NCBI GenBank assembly: GCA_958439205.1
Contig: OY288189.1
Span: 761,960 to 825,959, forward strand
Direction of reading: 5' to 3'
Source of the DNA: an uncultured Allorhizobium sp.
GTDB taxonomy: Bacteria; Pseudomonadota; Alphaproteobacteria; Rhizobiales; Rhizobiaceae
Length of the DNA stretch: 64,000 nucleotides
The notes under the pieces are model-generated. The model did not search any database, was not told the DNA's origin, and saw only the letters and a list, made by a program, of their open reading frames with translations. Position numbers and translations under genes: made by a program. Position 1 is the stretch's first letter. Each line of letters opens with the position of its first letter. Shown one piece after another: positions 8,603 through 18,056 of this stretch.

Positions 8603-9316
8603 TCAAAGCAGAAGAAGCAGTTGATCCTCCCGAGGTTCCATCGACCACTGGCTGTTCGGCTGAATTTCTGCGGGAAGGGCCTTGGCGATTTTCTCGCTGA
8701 GACAGAGGAAGCGTGTCTGTTGCCAGTCGAGCAGGTCACGCGTGGCATGATGAAGTTCGCCGAGGCGGCGGGCCGTTTCCGCGGAATAGACCAGAATTGC
8801 GTCCGGCATCGGCGTCAGTGTTTCGATGACGTCGAGATCGTCAGGAGTAGCCGGTACCATCCGGTAACACTCGCGCACATCGATCGCTCGACCCGCCTGC
8901 TGCAGGTCAGTTTCGAAGTCGGGTGAGCGGGGGGTGCCGGTCAGGTAGAGGATCGGTGTTGTTGCATCGTGCGTCGCGACCAACAGGCTCGCCAGGGATC
9001 GCCCGTCGCCATCGGCAATCGAGACATCCGCAAATCCGGCATCGCTGGCCGCGCGTGCGGTCGCGCGACCGACCGCAAAGAGCGGCAGGGCGAGGAAAGC
9101 CTGCCTGGTTTCCTGGGGCAATGCCTGGAGAACCCGGATCGCCTCGGCGCTGGTGACGGCGATGGGAGCCGTATCGGGCAGGGCAGGCGTTACCAGCGCG
9201 TGCGGCTGGTGGATCGCCTGCATCAGCGGCAGCAGAACCGGCTCATGGCCACGACGCTCGAGCTCGGCGGCGGTTCTGGCCGATGCCGGCTCGGGGCGCG
9301 TCACCAGAACGCGCAT
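8603..9316 (-). CDS. hemD: Uroporphyrinogen-III synthase
   Basis: A 237-residue enzyme that cyclises hydroxymethylbilane with inversion of ring D to give uroporphyrinogen III, the branch point to heme, siroheme and cobalamin. It starts with the typical MRVLVTRPE and shows the two-domain HemD pattern (VTSAEAIRVL, LFAVGRATA, LYLTGTPRS, VYSAETARRL). HemD sequences diverge widely, but position directly after hemC (3-base gap) makes the assignment firm. The C-terminus ends in an unusual run of five leucines. Confidence 0.92.
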   Translation of the reverse strand: MRVLVTRPEPASARTAAELERRGHEPVLLPLMQAIHQPHALVTPALPDTAPIAVTSAEAIRVLQALPQETRQAFLALPLFAVGRATARAASDAGFADVSIADGDGRSLASLLVATHDATTPILYLTGTPRSPDFETDLQQAGRAIDVRECYRMVPATPDDLDVIETLTPMPDAILVYSAETARRLGELHHATRDLLDWQQTRFLCLSEKIAKALPAEIQPNSQWSMEPREDQLLLLL

Positions 9317-9319
9317 TTG

Positions 9320-10249
9320 TCAGTTCCAGCTATCGAAGAAGTCGCTGCCAGCCTTGCTGCGCACCGTTCCGCCTGCCGTGGCGCCGAGCACTGCGGCCGC
9401 CGTGCGGCTGCCTTCGATCTCCACGTCGTGCCAACGGCTGCCATCGGGCGTGAGGATCATCCCGGCAAAGCGGATAGCATCCCCATCCACCGTCGCATGG
9501 CCCGCAATCGGGGTGCGGCAGGAGCCGTCGAGAGCGCCGAGGAAGGCCCGCTCGCAGCTGACCGCATCGAAGGTGTCATGGTGATTGATCGCCTCCAGCA
9601 GCTCGCTCACCCTGGTATCGCCGATGCGGCTCTCGATGCAGATCGCGCCCTGGGCGGGGGCCGGAGGAAAATCACTGGGGTCGAGCAGTTCGGTCGGAAC
9701 GTCCGGCTTGCCCAGGCGCTTCAGGCCGGCGAAGGCGAGCAGGGTCGCATCCACCTCGCCGTCGGCGAGCTTGCGCAGGCGGGTATCGACAAGGCCGCGG
9801 AAGGTGATGACGTTGATGTCAGGGCGGATGCGGCGGATGAGGGCCTGGCGACGGAGCGAAGACGAGCCGACGGTCGCGCCGTGCGGAAGCTCTTTCAGCG
9901 TTGGAGCCGTGCGCCCGACAACGGCGTCGCGGACATCCTCGCGCGGCAGGAAGGCCGAGAGGAACAGCCCTTCGGGCAGCTTGGTCGGCATATCCTTCGA
10001 CGAATGGACAGCGAAGTCGAGATCGCCCGAGAGGAGTTGATCCTCCAGCTCTTCGGTGAACAGCCCCTTGCCGCCGATTTCCGACAGCGCACGATCGGTG
10101 ATGCGGTCGCCCTTGGTCGAGAGCACCACGATCTCAAACATGTCTTCGGGAAGGCCATGCGCCACCATGAGGCGTGCCCGTGTCTCAGAAGCCTGGGCCA
10201 GAGCGAGCGGGCTGCCCCGCGTGCCGATGCGGAAAGGTTTTGTTTGCAT
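9320..10249 (-). CDS. hemC: Porphobilinogen deaminase (hydroxymethylbilane synthase)
   Basis: A 309-residue cytoplasmic enzyme that polymerises four porphobilinogens into hydroxymethylbilane. The dipyrromethane-cofactor cysteine is C244 in [11 protein letters not shown]. Other landmarks are [12 protein letters not shown] at the N-terminus, the substrate-binding VHSSKDMPT (81-89) and SSSLRRQA. I place the start at ATG 10249 because homology begins at [10 protein letters not shown]; an in-frame Met 19 codons upstream adds an unrelated tail. It is the first gene of the minus-strand run hemC-hemD-mic60-hemY and is divergent from tsaD, with 73 bases between start codons. Confidence 0.96.
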   Translation of the reverse strand: MQTKPFRIGTRGSPLALAQASETRARLMVAHGLPEDMFEIVVLSTKGDRITDRALSEIGGKGLFTEELEDQLLSGDLDFAVHSSKDMPTKLPEGLFLSAFLPREDVRDAVVGRTAPTLKELPHGATVGSSSLRRQALIRRIRPDINVITFRGLVDTRLRKLADGEVDATLLAFAGLKRLGKPDVPTELLDPSDFPPAPAQGAICIESRIGDTRVSELLEAINHHDTFDAVSCERAFLGALDGSCRTPIAGHATVDGDAIRFAGMILTPDGSRWHDVEIEGSRTAAAVLGATAGGTVRSKAGSDFFDSWN

Positions 10250-10322
10250 CCGAACTTGTCCGTTGTTACCGACAGATTTCGTAGACCGGTTTCTCGGCGA
10301 CCGCAATCAATGAACAGGTTCC

Positions 10323-11417
10323 ATGACATCCAAACTGCGCATCCTCGGCATCGAAACCAGCTGTGACGAGACGGCGGTGGCTGTCGTCACGCGGCTTGCG
10401 GACGGCTCGGCCGTCACCGAGGCTGATGTCGTCTTGAGCCAGCTCGACGAACACAGCGCCTATGGCGGCGTGGTGCCGGAGATTGCCGCACGCGCCCATG
10501 TGGATGCGTTGGATACGCTGATCGAGGAGGCGCTGACCCGGGCTGGCATCACGCTCGCCGAGGTCGATGCTATCGCGGCCACCTCTGGCCCGGGCCTGAT
10601 CGGTGGCTTGCTGGTGGGCCTCATGACCGGCAAGGCGATCGCGCGGGCGACGGGCAAGCCGCTTTACGCCGTCAACCATCTCGAAGGTCATGCGCTGACG
10701 GCCCGCCTCACCGATGGCGTTGCCTTTCCCTATCTGATGCTGTTGGTTTCCGGCGGTCATACCCAGCTCGTGCTGGTCAAAGGTGTCGGCGAGTACGAGC
10801 GCTGGGGAACCACGATCGATGACGCCCTGGGCGAGGCCTTCGACAAGACAGCGAAGCTTCTCGGTCTTCCCTATCCCGGTGGTCCCGCTGTCGAGCGGGC
10901 CGCGGCCACGGGCAATCCCAAGCGGTTTGCCTTTCCCCGGCCTTTGGTTGGCGAGGCTCGCCTCGATTTTTCCTTCTCGGGGCTCAAGACCGCCGTGCGC
11001 CAGGCGGCAGAGGGCATCGCGCCTGTCACCGATCAGGACATCGCCGATATCTGCGCCTCGTTCCAGCATGCCATCTCGCGCACGCTGAAAGATCGCATCG
11101 GCCGAGGCCTGCAGCGGTTCAAGGAAACATTCCCCGATGTGGCCGAGCCTGCGCTGGTCGTCGCTGGCGGTGTCGCTGCCAACAAGGAAGTGCGCCAGAC
11201 GCTCGATACGCTCTGCGCCGAGCATCGCTTCCGTTTCGTCGCGCCGCCGCATCATCTGTGCACCGACAATGCCGTGATGATCGCCTGGGCAGGCCTGGAG
11301 CGCATGGCGCTTGGCATGCCCTCGGATGATCTTGCCGTCGCACCCCGGTCGCGCTGGCCGCTCGACCAGGATGCCAAGGCGCTGCTCGCTTATGGCAAGC
11401 GGGGAGCCAAGGCATGA
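10323..11417 (+). CDS. tsaD: tRNA N6-adenosine threonylcarbamoyltransferase
   Basis: A 364-residue ASKHA-fold enzyme that transfers the threonylcarbamoyl group to A37 of ANN-decoding tRNAs (t6A), with TsaB and TsaE as partners. The N-terminus [15 protein letters not shown], the [14 protein letters not shown] box and the metal site [10 protein letters not shown] (His-x3-His) are all present, as are the nucleotide loops [10 protein letters not shown] and [13 protein letters not shown]. Length fits the bacterial family. The stop overlaps the gpsA start by four bases (ATGA), as in many alphaproteobacteria. Confidence 0.96.
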   Translation: MTSKLRILGIETSCDETAVAVVTRLADGSAVTEADVVLSQLDEHSAYGGVVPEIAARAHVDALDTLIEEALTRAGITLAEVDAIAATSGPGLIGGLLVGLMTGKAIARATGKPLYAVNHLEGHALTARLTDGVAFPYLMLLVSGGHTQLVLVKGVGEYERWGTTIDDALGEAFDKTAKLLGLPYPGGPAVERAAATGNPKRFAFPRPLVGEARLDFSFSGLKTAVRQAAEGIAPVTDQDIADICASFQHAISRTLKDRIGRGLQRFKETFPDVAEPALVVAGGVAANKEVRQTLDTLCAEHRFRFVAPPHHLCTDNAVMIAWAGLERMALGMPSDDLAVAPRSRWPLDQDAKALLAYGKRGAKA

Positions 11418-12403
11418 GCGCGATGCAGCGTATAACGGTTATCGGCGCGGGTGCTTTTGGTACCGCGCTTGCCGCTGTGGTGGCGCAGACGGGCAGGGCG
11501 CAGGCCCTGCTGATTGGTCGCGATGCCTCGGTCATGGCGGATCTCGCTGCAAGCCGCACGCATGAGGCGGCACTGCCGGGCATTCAATTGCCTGCGTCGC
11601 TATCCTTTTCCGCCCGGGCGGAAGATCTCAGCGAGGCTGACGTCGTGCTCTTCGCCATGCCGTCCCAGGCACAGATCGCGGCGGCCGAAACTTATGGGCC
11701 GCATCTGAAGCCGGGTGTACCTGTCGTCATCTGCGCCAAGGGCATCGAGAAGCAGAGCTCACGCCTGCTGACCGACGTGCTGGAAGCGGCACTTCCCGGC
11801 CATCCGATTGCGATGCTTTCGGGCCCGGGCTTCGCGGCCGATATTGCCAAGGGCCTGCCGACGGCGATGGCGATCGCTGCAGAGGATCTATCCCTTGCCG
11901 AACACTTGGCCAAGGCGATTTCCGGCCAGACTTTCCGTCTTTATGCCTCGGATGACCGGATCGGTGTGCAGCTTGGCGGCGCGTTGAAGAACGTACTCGC
12001 CATTGCCTGCGGCATCGTCGAGGGCATGGGGCTCGGCGATTCGGCGCGTGCTGCCCTGATCGCCCGTGGCCTTGCGGAGATGTCGCGGCTTGTCGATGCG
12101 ATGGGCGGGCGAGGGGATACGGTGCGGGGCCTGTCGGGCCTCGGCGACCTCGTTCTGACGGCAACCAGCCATCAGTCGCGCAATCTGCGCTTCGGCATAG
12201 CGCTTGGCAAAGGCGAGCCGATCGCTGCCCAGCAAGGTGCGCTGGTCGAAGGCGCTTTTGCTGCGGCAGTCGCTGCGCGTCTCGCCGAAGGTCACCGGAT
12301 CGAGATGCCGATCACTGAGGCCGTTGCCGCGATCATCGATGGCAGACTGGACATCCCGACCGCGATCACCCAACTGATGTCGCGACCGATCACCACCGAA
12401 TAA
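11414..12403 (+). CDS. gpsA: NAD(P)+ glycerol-3-phosphate dehydrogenase
   Basis: A 329-residue cytoplasmic enzyme that reduces dihydroxyacetone phosphate to sn-glycerol-3-phosphate for phospholipid synthesis. The Rossmann loop GAGAFGTAL lies near residue 10. ICAKGIEK and [18 protein letters not shown] are the family's phosphate and catalytic blocks, and [14 protein letters not shown] holds the active-site lysine. The C-terminal NRL-like substrate loop is replaced by the usual [10 protein letters not shown]. Translationally coupled to tsaD through an ATGA overlap; the YciI-like gene follows after 22 bases. Confidence 0.95.
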   Translation: MSAMQRITVIGAGAFGTALAAVVAQTGRAQALLIGRDASVMADLAASRTHEAALPGIQLPASLSFSARAEDLSEADVVLFAMPSQAQIAAAETYGPHLKPGVPVVICAKGIEKQSSRLLTDVLEAALPGHPIAMLSGPGFAADIAKGLPTAMAIAAEDLSLAEHLAKAISGQTFRLYASDDRIGVQLGGALKNVLAIACGIVEGMGLGDSARAALIARGLAEMSRLVDAMGGRGDTVRGLSGLGDLVLTATSHQSRNLRFGIALGKGEPIAAQQGALVEGAFAAAVAARLAEGHRIEMPITEAVAAIIDGRLDIPTAITQLMSRPITTE

Positions 12404-12425
12404 GAGACCCTTGAGGAGAGACAAG

Positions 12426-12719
12426 ATGCTGTTTGCCGTCATCTGCGCCGACAAGCCCGGCCACCTGAACCTTCGGATGGAAACACGTCCGCCGCATGTC
12501 GAGTGGCTGAACGGGCTGAATGCCGCCGGCCAGTTGAAGATCGCCGGCCCGTTCCTCGATTCCGACGGCAAGCCCTGCGGTTCGATGCTGATCATCGCCG
12601 CCGATGATATCGAGGCGGCGAAGGCGCTGGCAGCACAGGACCCTTATGCCAAGGCCGGCCTGTTCGAGACGGTCGAGATCAAGCCCTATAACTGGGTCTT
12701 CAACAATCCGGAGGCGTGA
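12426..12719 (+). CDS. YciI-like protein
   Basis: A 97-residue cytoplasmic protein with the ferredoxin-like YCII fold. Landmarks are MLFAVICADKPGH at the start, the conserved R-x3-RPPHVEWL region bearing the active-site-like histidine, and the closing ADDIEAAKALAAQDPYAKAGLF with the family's aspartate and DPY/F motif. YciI domains are linked to small-molecule dehydrochlorination-like or dioxygenase chemistry, but housekeeping members have no known substrate. GAGGAGA at 12413-12419 is a good ribosome-binding site for ATG 12426 and decides against the TTG at 12411. The EVE gene follows within 6 bases. Confidence 0.88.
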   Translation: MLFAVICADKPGHLNLRMETRPPHVEWLNGLNAAGQLKIAGPFLDSDGKPCGSMLIIAADDIEAAKALAAQDPYAKAGLFETVEIKPYNWVFNNPEA

Positions 12720-12724
12720 ACGGC

Positions 12725-13156
12725 ATGGCATTCTGGCTCTACAAGTCCGAACCCTTCAAGTGGTCCTGGGAAATGCAGAAGGCCAAGGGTGACGTCGGGG
12801 AAGAGTGGACCGGTGTTCGCAATTATCTTGCGCGCAACAACATGCGGGCGATGAAGATCGGCGACAAGGGCTTCTTCTACCACTCCAACGAGGGTCTGGA
12901 GGTTGTCGGGATCGTCGAGGTCTGTGCACTCTCGCATCCGGATTCGACCGCCGAGGGAGACGCCCGCTGGGACTGCGTGGATATCCGCGCCGTCTGCGAC
13001 ATGCCGAAGCCGGTCAGCCTCAAGGACGTCAAGGCGAACGAGAAGCTGTCGAAGATGGCGCTCGTCACCTCCATGCGGCTTTCGGTCCAGCCGGTGACGG
13101 ATGACGAATATTTCGAGGTCTGCCGAATGGGCGGTCTCGACAATCCGCCGGTCTGA
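12725..13156 (+). CDS. EVE-domain protein
   Basis: A 143-residue EVE-domain protein, a PUA-like fold that recognises modified bases in DNA or RNA. The family N-terminus MAFWLYKSEPFKWSW, GVRNYLARNNMRAMKIGD and the FFYHSNEGLEVVGIVEV core are clear. The ATG at 12725 gives the usual family start; a GTG at 12716 overlapping the previous stop is an alternative. In rhizobia it is part of a housekeeping tsaD-gpsA-YciI-EVE string rather than a defence island, so an RNA-related role is plausible but is inference. Confidence 0.9.
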   Translation: MAFWLYKSEPFKWSWEMQKAKGDVGEEWTGVRNYLARNNMRAMKIGDKGFFYHSNEGLEVVGIVEVCALSHPDSTAEGDARWDCVDIRAVCDMPKPVSLKDVKANEKLSKMALVTSMRLSVQPVTDDEYFEVCRMGGLDNPPV

Positions 13157-13163
13157 CCCTCCC

Positions 13164-13808
13164 GTGAAGACCGATCCCGATCGCTTCATCCTCGACAACA
13201 CCAGCGCGATTGCGCCGCCGCATGTGCCGGAGATCCGGCTTCATCTTGCGAGCGAAGTCCATGACCTCTGGCAAAAGACGGAAGAGGACCTCGAGGCGAT
13301 CGGCCTGCCACCGCCGTTCTGGGCGTTCGCCTGGGCGGGTGGCCAGGGGCTGGCGCGCTATGTGCTCGATCATCCGGAGACGGTTCGGGGCAAGCGGGTG
13401 CTGGATTTCGCCAGCGGATCCGGTCTGGTCGCAATCGCTGCGGCCATGGCGGGCGCTGTCGAGGTTCTTGCGGCCGATATCGATCCCTGGGCGAAAAGTG
13501 CGGTGCGGCTGAATGCCGCTCTCAACGGCGTGACGCTGGCCTTCACCGATGATGACCTCATTGGTCGGTCGGTCGATTTCGACGTGATCCTGGCGGGCGA
13601 CGTGTTTTACGACAGCGACTTTGCGCGCGCGCTGGTCAGCTGGTTTGCCACGCTGGCCAAGAGTGGATGCCTCGTTCTGGTTGGTGATCCCGGGCGAAGC
13701 TATCGCCCCACAGACCATCTCGAGCCGCTTGCGACCTACGAGGTTCCGGTGACGCGGATCCTCGAAGACAGCGAAGTGAAGAAGACGACAGTCTGGAAGT
13801 TTCTTTAG
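13164..13808 (+). CDS. Class I SAM-dependent methyltransferase (ETFB/nicotinamide N-methyltransferase-like)
   Basis: A 214-residue cytoplasmic methyltransferase of the COG3897 type. The SAM loop VLDFASGSGLVAIAAA is followed by the acidic strand end LAADIDPWA and an FDVILAGDVFYD motif, like protein-lysine methyltransferases of the ETFB-KMT group. The N-terminal PPPFWAFAWAGGQGLARYVLDHP segment is also typical of that group. I use GTG 13164 as the start because the longer frame overlaps the EVE gene out of homology. Its stop overlaps the convergent secreted-protein gene by four bases. The substrate (perhaps electron-transfer flavoprotein beta) is inferred from family only. Confidence 0.82.
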   Translation: MKTDPDRFILDNTSAIAPPHVPEIRLHLASEVHDLWQKTEEDLEAIGLPPPFWAFAWAGGQGLARYVLDHPETVRGKRVLDFASGSGLVAIAAAMAGAVEVLAADIDPWAKSAVRLNAALNGVTLAFTDDDLIGRSVDFDVILAGDVFYDSDFARALVSWFATLAKSGCLVLVGDPGRSYRPTDHLEPLATYEVPVTRILEDSEVKKTTVWKFL

Positions 13809-14152
13809 TTTTTCGGCCTGATAACGCAGACGCCAGCTTCGAAAGAGCATGCGTCCTCAGGGTTTTCCGCTGAAATTTCAATGATTTTCGCCTTCGGCGC
13901 GCGGTAGGCAATTACCTTCGGTCCCGTCGCCCGGTCGATGGCGAAGAAGACACCGTTGCCCTTGATACGCAGACCCGAAATGCTGCCGGCAAGGGTGCCG
14001 ATTCCGGGAATGACGGAGGGCAGACCATTGCTGCCGACAACCGCTTCGCTGCGTCCGTGATGATGCCCGTAGCTGTCGGCAGCTTCAGCGATGCCGCCTG
14101 CGGATCCGAGCGCGACGGTCAAAACCGTCATGGCGAGACGATACTTTAGCAT
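13805..14152 (-). CDS. Small secreted hypothetical protein
   Basis: A 115-residue protein with an N-terminal signal peptide (positive start, hydrophobic residues 7-20, AEA-like cleavage near residue 25). The mature part is short: a His-rich YGHHHGR segment, a Gly/Ile/Pro stretch (GLPSVIPGIGTLAGSI), and two cysteines near the C-terminus (ACSFEAGVC). I recognise no domain. A perfect TTAA-N7-TTAAC motif lies 22 bases upstream of its start, suggesting CtrA control. The gene is probably real, but its small size keeps confidence moderate. Confidence 0.6.
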   Translation of the reverse strand: MLKYRLAMTVLTVALGSAGGIAEAADSYGHHHGRSEAVVGSNGLPSVIPGIGTLAGSISGLRIKGNGVFFAIDRATGPKVIAYRAPKAKIIEISAENPEDACSFEAGVCVIRPKN

Positions 14153-14173
14153 GGGGCGACCTCCGGAACGCAG

Positions 14174-14189
14174 TTAACAAATCGTTAAC
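14174..14189. promoter_or_regulatory. Candidate CtrA-binding site (TTAA-N7-TTAAC)
   Basis: TTAA at 14174-14177 and TTAAC at 14185-14189 with a 7-base spacer match the full CtrA consensus. The site is 22 bases before the start of the minus-strand secreted protein and about 250 bases before sdhC, so it would most simply control the former. Confidence 0.5.
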
Positions 14190-14440
14190 GCAACATGCCG
14201 CAAGTGGTTGCTAAAGTCATCCACTTCAACGCTTTTTTCGTATTGGCTGATGCGGTTCGCAGTGACGCTAAACTTCTATTCACGCGAATCGATTAAATTG
14301 AAATCGTCAAGCGAATGTGCTTGTCGTCCGGGAGTTCGAGGATTAAACGTCCCCCTGATGCGATGCACAACAATCGTTATGGCGCATTGCAAACAATATG
14401 TCCGTATGATCGGACCGCATCGAGACGCCGCGAGGTTTAG
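14190..14440. other. sdh leader region, no gene seen
   Basis: About 250 bases between the secreted-protein gene and sdhC. An 81-codon frame (14208-14453) runs through it into sdhC but has no family resemblance and atypical residue content, so it is not called. A 6-bp inverted repeat (14202-14207 with 14221-14226) is present. I see no convincing -35/-10 pair, though the sdh promoter should lie here. Confidence 0.4.
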
Positions 14441-14836
14441 ATGGCGAATGTGACTAAAAACCGGCCTCTGTCGCCGCACCTGCAAGTTTACAAGCTTATT
14501 CCCACCATGTTGATGTCGATCCTGCACCGGATTACCGGCGCGGCGCTTTATTTCGGCACCATCTTGGTCGCCTGGTGGCTGGTGGCTGCCTCGACGGGTG
14601 CCGAATACTTCGAATGGGTCAACTGGTTCATGGGCACCATCATCGGTCGCCTGATCCTGCTCGGCTATACCTGGGCGCTGATCCACCACATGCTTGGCGG
14701 CCTTCGCCACCTGATGTGGGATGTCGGCTACGGCTTCGACAAGCATTTCTCGACGAAGCTCGCCAAGGCGAACATCATCGCATCCGTCGTCCTGACGCTC
14801 CTTGTGTGGATCGTCGCCTATATCATTCGCACCTGA
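14441..14836 (+). CDS. sdhC: Succinate dehydrogenase cytochrome b556 subunit
   Basis: A 131-residue membrane anchor of complex II with three transmembrane helices (about residues 30-52, 65-87 and 108-128). It carries the family N-terminus [11 protein letters not shown] and [14 protein letters not shown], which help form the quinone site. The motif [15 protein letters not shown] contains the axial histidine for heme b. It is the first gene of sdhCDAB; sdhD follows after 11 bases. Function and operon are well established in rhizobia. Confidence 0.95.
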   Translation: MANVTKNRPLSPHLQVYKLIPTMLMSILHRITGAALYFGTILVAWWLVAASTGAEYFEWVNWFMGTIIGRLILLGYTWALIHHMLGGLRHLMWDVGYGFDKHFSTKLAKANIIASVVLTLLVWIVAYIIRT

Positions 14837-14847
14837 GGCACCATTCC

Positions 14848-15228
14848 ATGGATATGCGCACTCCGCTCGGCAAGGTCCGCGGTCTCGGCTCGGCCAAGGA
14901 AGGCACCGAGCATTTCTGGCGTCAGCGCGTCACCGCCGTCGCCAATATTCCTCTGATCCTCTTCTTCGTCGGCTTCCTCGTGATGTACATCGGCGCGCCT
15001 TATGCCGAGGTGGTTGGCGCATTGTCGCACCCGCTCGTTGCCGTCGTCATGGCTCTAGTCGTGCTGTCGGCCCTGATCCATATGAAGCTCGGCATGCAGG
15101 TGATCATCGAGGACTATGTCCATGCCGATATCGCCAAGCTTTTGCTTCTGATGCTGAACACGTTCTTTGCAATCCTGATCGGTGGCCTCTGTCTTTTCGC
15201 CATCTTGAAGATCGCATTCGTAGGGTAA
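14848..15228 (+). CDS. sdhD: Succinate dehydrogenase hydrophobic membrane anchor subunit
   Basis: A 126-residue anchor with three membrane helices (about residues 30-50, 58-80 and 98-122). [15 protein letters not shown] is the conserved SdhD segment with the second heme-ligand histidine and the quinone-site Asp-Tyr pair; [16 protein letters not shown] is the typical alphaproteobacterial N-terminal region. ATG 14848 is chosen by position after sdhC; a second ATG two codons later is possible. sdhA starts 6 bases after the stop. Confidence 0.94.
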   Translation: MDMRTPLGKVRGLGSAKEGTEHFWRQRVTAVANIPLILFFVGFLVMYIGAPYAEVVGALSHPLVAVVMALVVLSALIHMKLGMQVIIEDYVHADIAKLLLLMLNTFFAILIGGLCLFAILKIAFVG

Positions 15229-15234
15229 ATCAAC

Positions 15235-17079
15235 ATGGCAACCATTCATAACTTCGCCCAGACCGGCAAGGCCTACACCTATGTTGACCATTCCTACGAC
15301 GTCGTGGTCGTCGGTGCCGGTGGCGCCGGCCTGCGTGCGACGCTCGGCATGGCCGAACAGGGCTTCAAGACGGCCTGCATCACCAAGGTTTTCCCGACCC
15401 GTTCGCACACGGTCGCAGCCCAGGGCGGTATCGCCGCCTCGCTGAACAACATGACGCCCGACTGCTGGCAGTGGCACCTCTATGACACCGTCAAGGGTTC
15501 CGACTGGCTCGGCGACGTCGACGCCATGCAGTATCTCGCCATGGAAGCGCCGAAGGCGGTCTATGAGCTCGAGCATTACGGCGTGCCGTTCTCGCGTAAC
15601 GAGGAAGGCAAGATCTATCAGCGCCCGTTCGGCGGCCACATGCAGAATTACGGCGAAGGCCCGCCGGTCCAGCGCACCTGCGCTGCCGCCGACCGTACCG
15701 GTCACGCCATTCTGCACACACTTTATGGCCAGTCGCTGCGCAACAATGCGGAATTCTTCATCGAGTATTTCGCGCTCGACCTGATCATGTCTGATGACGG
15801 CAGCCGCTGCACCGGCGTCGTTGCCTGGAACCTCGACGACGGCACGATCCATCGCTTCTCGGCCAAGATGGTCGTGCTGGCGACGGGTGGTTATGGCCGC
15901 GCCTATTTCTCGGCAACGTCAGCCCACACCTGCACCGGTGACGGTGGCGGCATGGTGGCCCGTGCAGGTCTTCCGCTTCAGGACATGGAATTCGTTCAGT
16001 TCCACCCGACCGGTATCTACGGCGCCGGCTGTCTGATCACCGAAGGCGCACGCGGCGAAGGCGGTTATCTCGTCAACTCCGAAGGCGAGCGCTTCATGGA
16101 GCGTTACGCTCCGTCGGCCAAGGACCTTGCCTCGCGCGACGTCGTTTCGCGCTGCATGACGATGGAAATCCGTGAAGGCCGTGGCGTCGGCAAGAACAAG
16201 GATCACATCTTCCTGCATCTCGACCATCTCGATCCGGCTGTTCTTCACGAGCGCCTGCCGGGCATTTCCGAGAGCGCCAAGATCTTCGCCGGCGTTGATG
16301 TGACCCGCGAGCCGATCCCGGTACTGCCGACGGTTCACTACAACATGGGCGGCATTCCCACGAACTATTGGGGTGAAGTGCTGAACGCCGATTCCAGCAA
16401 TCCGGAACGCATCATCCCCGGCCTGATGGCCGTCGGTGAAGCCGGTTGCGCTTCGGTTCACGGTGCGAATCGCCTCGGCTCCAACTCGCTGATCGACCTC
16501 GTGGTCTTCGGCCGTGCCGCTGCCATCCGCGCTGCGGAAGTCATCGACCGCACGTCGCCGATCCCGGCGCTCAACATCGCCGCCTGCGACAAGATCATGG
16601 ATCGCTTCGACAATACGCGCCACGCCTCGGGCCAGACGCCGACCGCCGTGCTGCGCGACAAGATGCAGCGCGCCATGCAGGACGATGCGGCCGTGTTCCG
16701 CACACAGGAATCGCTGGAAAGCGGTTGCAAGCGCCTGTCGGCGATCTGGAAGGAACTGCCGGATATCAAGGTCACCGACCGCTCGATGATCTGGAATTCG
16801 GATCTGGTCGAGACGCTCGAACTGCACAACCTGATGGCCAACGCCATCACCACGGTCTATGGCGCGGAAGCGCGCAAGGAAAGCCGCGGCAGCCACGCAC
16901 GCGAGGATTACGTCGACGGTCCCTTCGGCGGCCGTGACGACGTCAACTGGCGCAAGCACACTCTTGCCTGGGTCAACGAGGCTGGCGATGTGAAGCTCGA
17001 CTACCGTCCCGTCCATACCGAACTCATCGCCGAAGGTATCGATCCCTACAAGATCGCGCCGAAGGCACGTGTTTATTGA
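15235..17079 (+). CDS. sdhA: Succinate dehydrogenase flavoprotein subunit
   Basis: A 614-residue peripheral subunit that oxidises succinate to fumarate and passes electrons through SdhB to quinone. The FAD dinucleotide fold starts at [10 protein letters not shown]. The His in [11 protein letters not shown] is the site of covalent FAD attachment. Catalytic and substrate residues lie in QFHPTGIYG, the GARGEGG loop with RDVVSR, and [11 protein letters not shown]. Length and order are exactly as in other alphaproteobacteria. Confidence 0.97.
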   Translation: MATIHNFAQTGKAYTYVDHSYDVVVVGAGGAGLRATLGMAEQGFKTACITKVFPTRSHTVAAQGGIAASLNNMTPDCWQWHLYDTVKGSDWLGDVDAMQYLAMEAPKAVYELEHYGVPFSRNEEGKIYQRPFGGHMQNYGEGPPVQRTCAAADRTGHAILHTLYGQSLRNNAEFFIEYFALDLIMSDDGSRCTGVVAWNLDDGTIHRFSAKMVVLATGGYGRAYFSATSAHTCTGDGGGMVARAGLPLQDMEFVQFHPTGIYGAGCLITEGARGEGGYLVNSEGERFMERYAPSAKDLASRDVVSRCMTMEIREGRGVGKNKDHIFLHLDHLDPAVLHERLPGISESAKIFAGVDVTREPIPVLPTVHYNMGGIPTNYWGEVLNADSSNPERIIPGLMAVGEAGCASVHGANRLGSNSLIDLVVFGRAAAIRAAEVIDRTSPIPALNIAACDKIMDRFDNTRHASGQTPTAVLRDKMQRAMQDDAAVFRTQESLESGCKRLSAIWKELPDIKVTDRSMIWNSDLVETLELHNLMANAITTVYGAEARKESRGSHAREDYVDGPFGGRDDVNWRKHTLAWVNEAGDVKLDYRPVHTELIAEGIDPYKIAPKARVY

Positions 17080-17096
17080 TTTGAGAGGAACTGGAC

Positions 17097-17876
17097 ATGG
17101 TTGAACTTGCTCTTCCCAAAAACTCTCAGGTCACCGAAGGCAAAGTCTGGCCGAAGCCGGCCGGTGCCAAGAACGTTCGGGAATACCGGGTCTATCGCTG
17201 GAGCCCTGATGATGGCGCCAACCCGCGCATCGATACCTATTACATCGATGTCGACGATTGCGGCCCGATGGTTCTCGATGGTCTCTTGTACATCAAGAAC
17301 AATATCGACCCGACGCTGACGCTGCGCCGTTCCTGCCGTGAAGGCATCTGCGGTTCCTGCGCGATGAACATCGACGGCACCAATACGCTGGCCTGCACCA
17401 AGGGCATGGATGAGGTGAACGGGACGGTGAAGGTCTATCCTCTGCCGCATCTGCCTGTCGTCAAGGATCTCGTGCCGGACCTGACGAATTTCTACGCCCA
17501 GCACCGCTCGATCGAGCCCTGGCTGAAGACGGTGTCCCCGGCGCCGGCCAAGGAATGGAAGCAGAGCCACGAAGATCGCCAGAAGCTCGACGGTCTCTAC
17601 GAGTGCATTCTCTGCGCGTGCTGCTCGACTTCCTGTCCGAGCTACTGGTGGAATGGCGACCGTTATCTCGGTCCGGCCGTTCTGCTGCAGGCCTATCGCT
17701 GGCTGATCGACAGCCGCGACGAAGCGACAGGCGAGCGCCTCGACAACCTCGAGGACCCCTTCCGTCTCTATCGTTGCCACACGATCATGAACTGCGCCCA
17801 GGCATGCCCGAAGGGTCTGAACCCGGCCAAGGCGATTGCCGAGATCAAGAAGATGATGGTCGAGCGTCGCGCTTAA
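17097..17876 (+). CDS. sdhB: Succinate dehydrogenase iron-sulfur subunit
   Basis: A 259-residue electron-transfer subunit with three clusters. The [2Fe-2S] ligands are in [13 protein letters not shown] plus a later Cys. The [4Fe-4S] and [3Fe-4S] ligands are in [16 protein letters not shown] and [17 protein letters not shown]. It accepts electrons from SdhA FAD and delivers them to quinone at SdhCD. It is the last gene of the operon, with an intrinsic terminator starting 24 bases after the stop. Confidence 0.97.
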   Translation: MVELALPKNSQVTEGKVWPKPAGAKNVREYRVYRWSPDDGANPRIDTYYIDVDDCGPMVLDGLLYIKNNIDPTLTLRRSCREGICGSCAMNIDGTNTLACTKGMDEVNGTVKVYPLPHLPVVKDLVPDLTNFYAQHRSIEPWLKTVSPAPAKEWKQSHEDRQKLDGLYECILCACCSTSCPSYWWNGDRYLGPAVLLQAYRWLIDSRDEATGERLDNLEDPFRLYRCHTIMNCAQACPKGLNPAKAIAEIKKMMVERRA

Positions 17877-17899
17877 GCCACATCGTCAAAACATTGAGA

Positions 17900-17937
17900 G
17901 GCCGTCCGGGAACTGTTTCGGGCGGCCTTAATTTATC
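17900..17937 (+). terminator. Intrinsic terminator of sdhCDAB
   Basis: A 12-bp stem (17900-17911 with 17916-17927, with three G-T pairs) and a 4-base loop are followed by TTAATTTAT. It is placed just after sdhB. The T-tract is interrupted, so termination may be incomplete. Confidence 0.75.
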
Positions 17938-17979
17938 CGTATAGTGCCGGCTATCGATCGGACGCGATATGGAACTTGA

Positions 17980-17987
17980 TTAACCAT
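17980..17987. promoter_or_regulatory. Candidate CtrA half-site TTAACCAT
   Basis: TTAACCAT is the alternative CtrA-type motif used in alphaproteobacteria. It lies 70 bases before the Omp19-like lipoprotein gene. It is a single 8-base match, so chance is a real possibility. Confidence 0.35.
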
Positions 17988-18056
17988 ATTCGCGTAACAT
18001 ATTTCTAACCCAGTTGTACGGCAGGTTGCGGCGCAGGTCGCGAGAGCGGGAGTATA

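Noticed and set aside
14208..14453. An 81-codon frame in the sdh leader.
   Set aside because: It overlaps sdhC out of frame, has atypical composition and no homology. The region is better read as the sdh leader.
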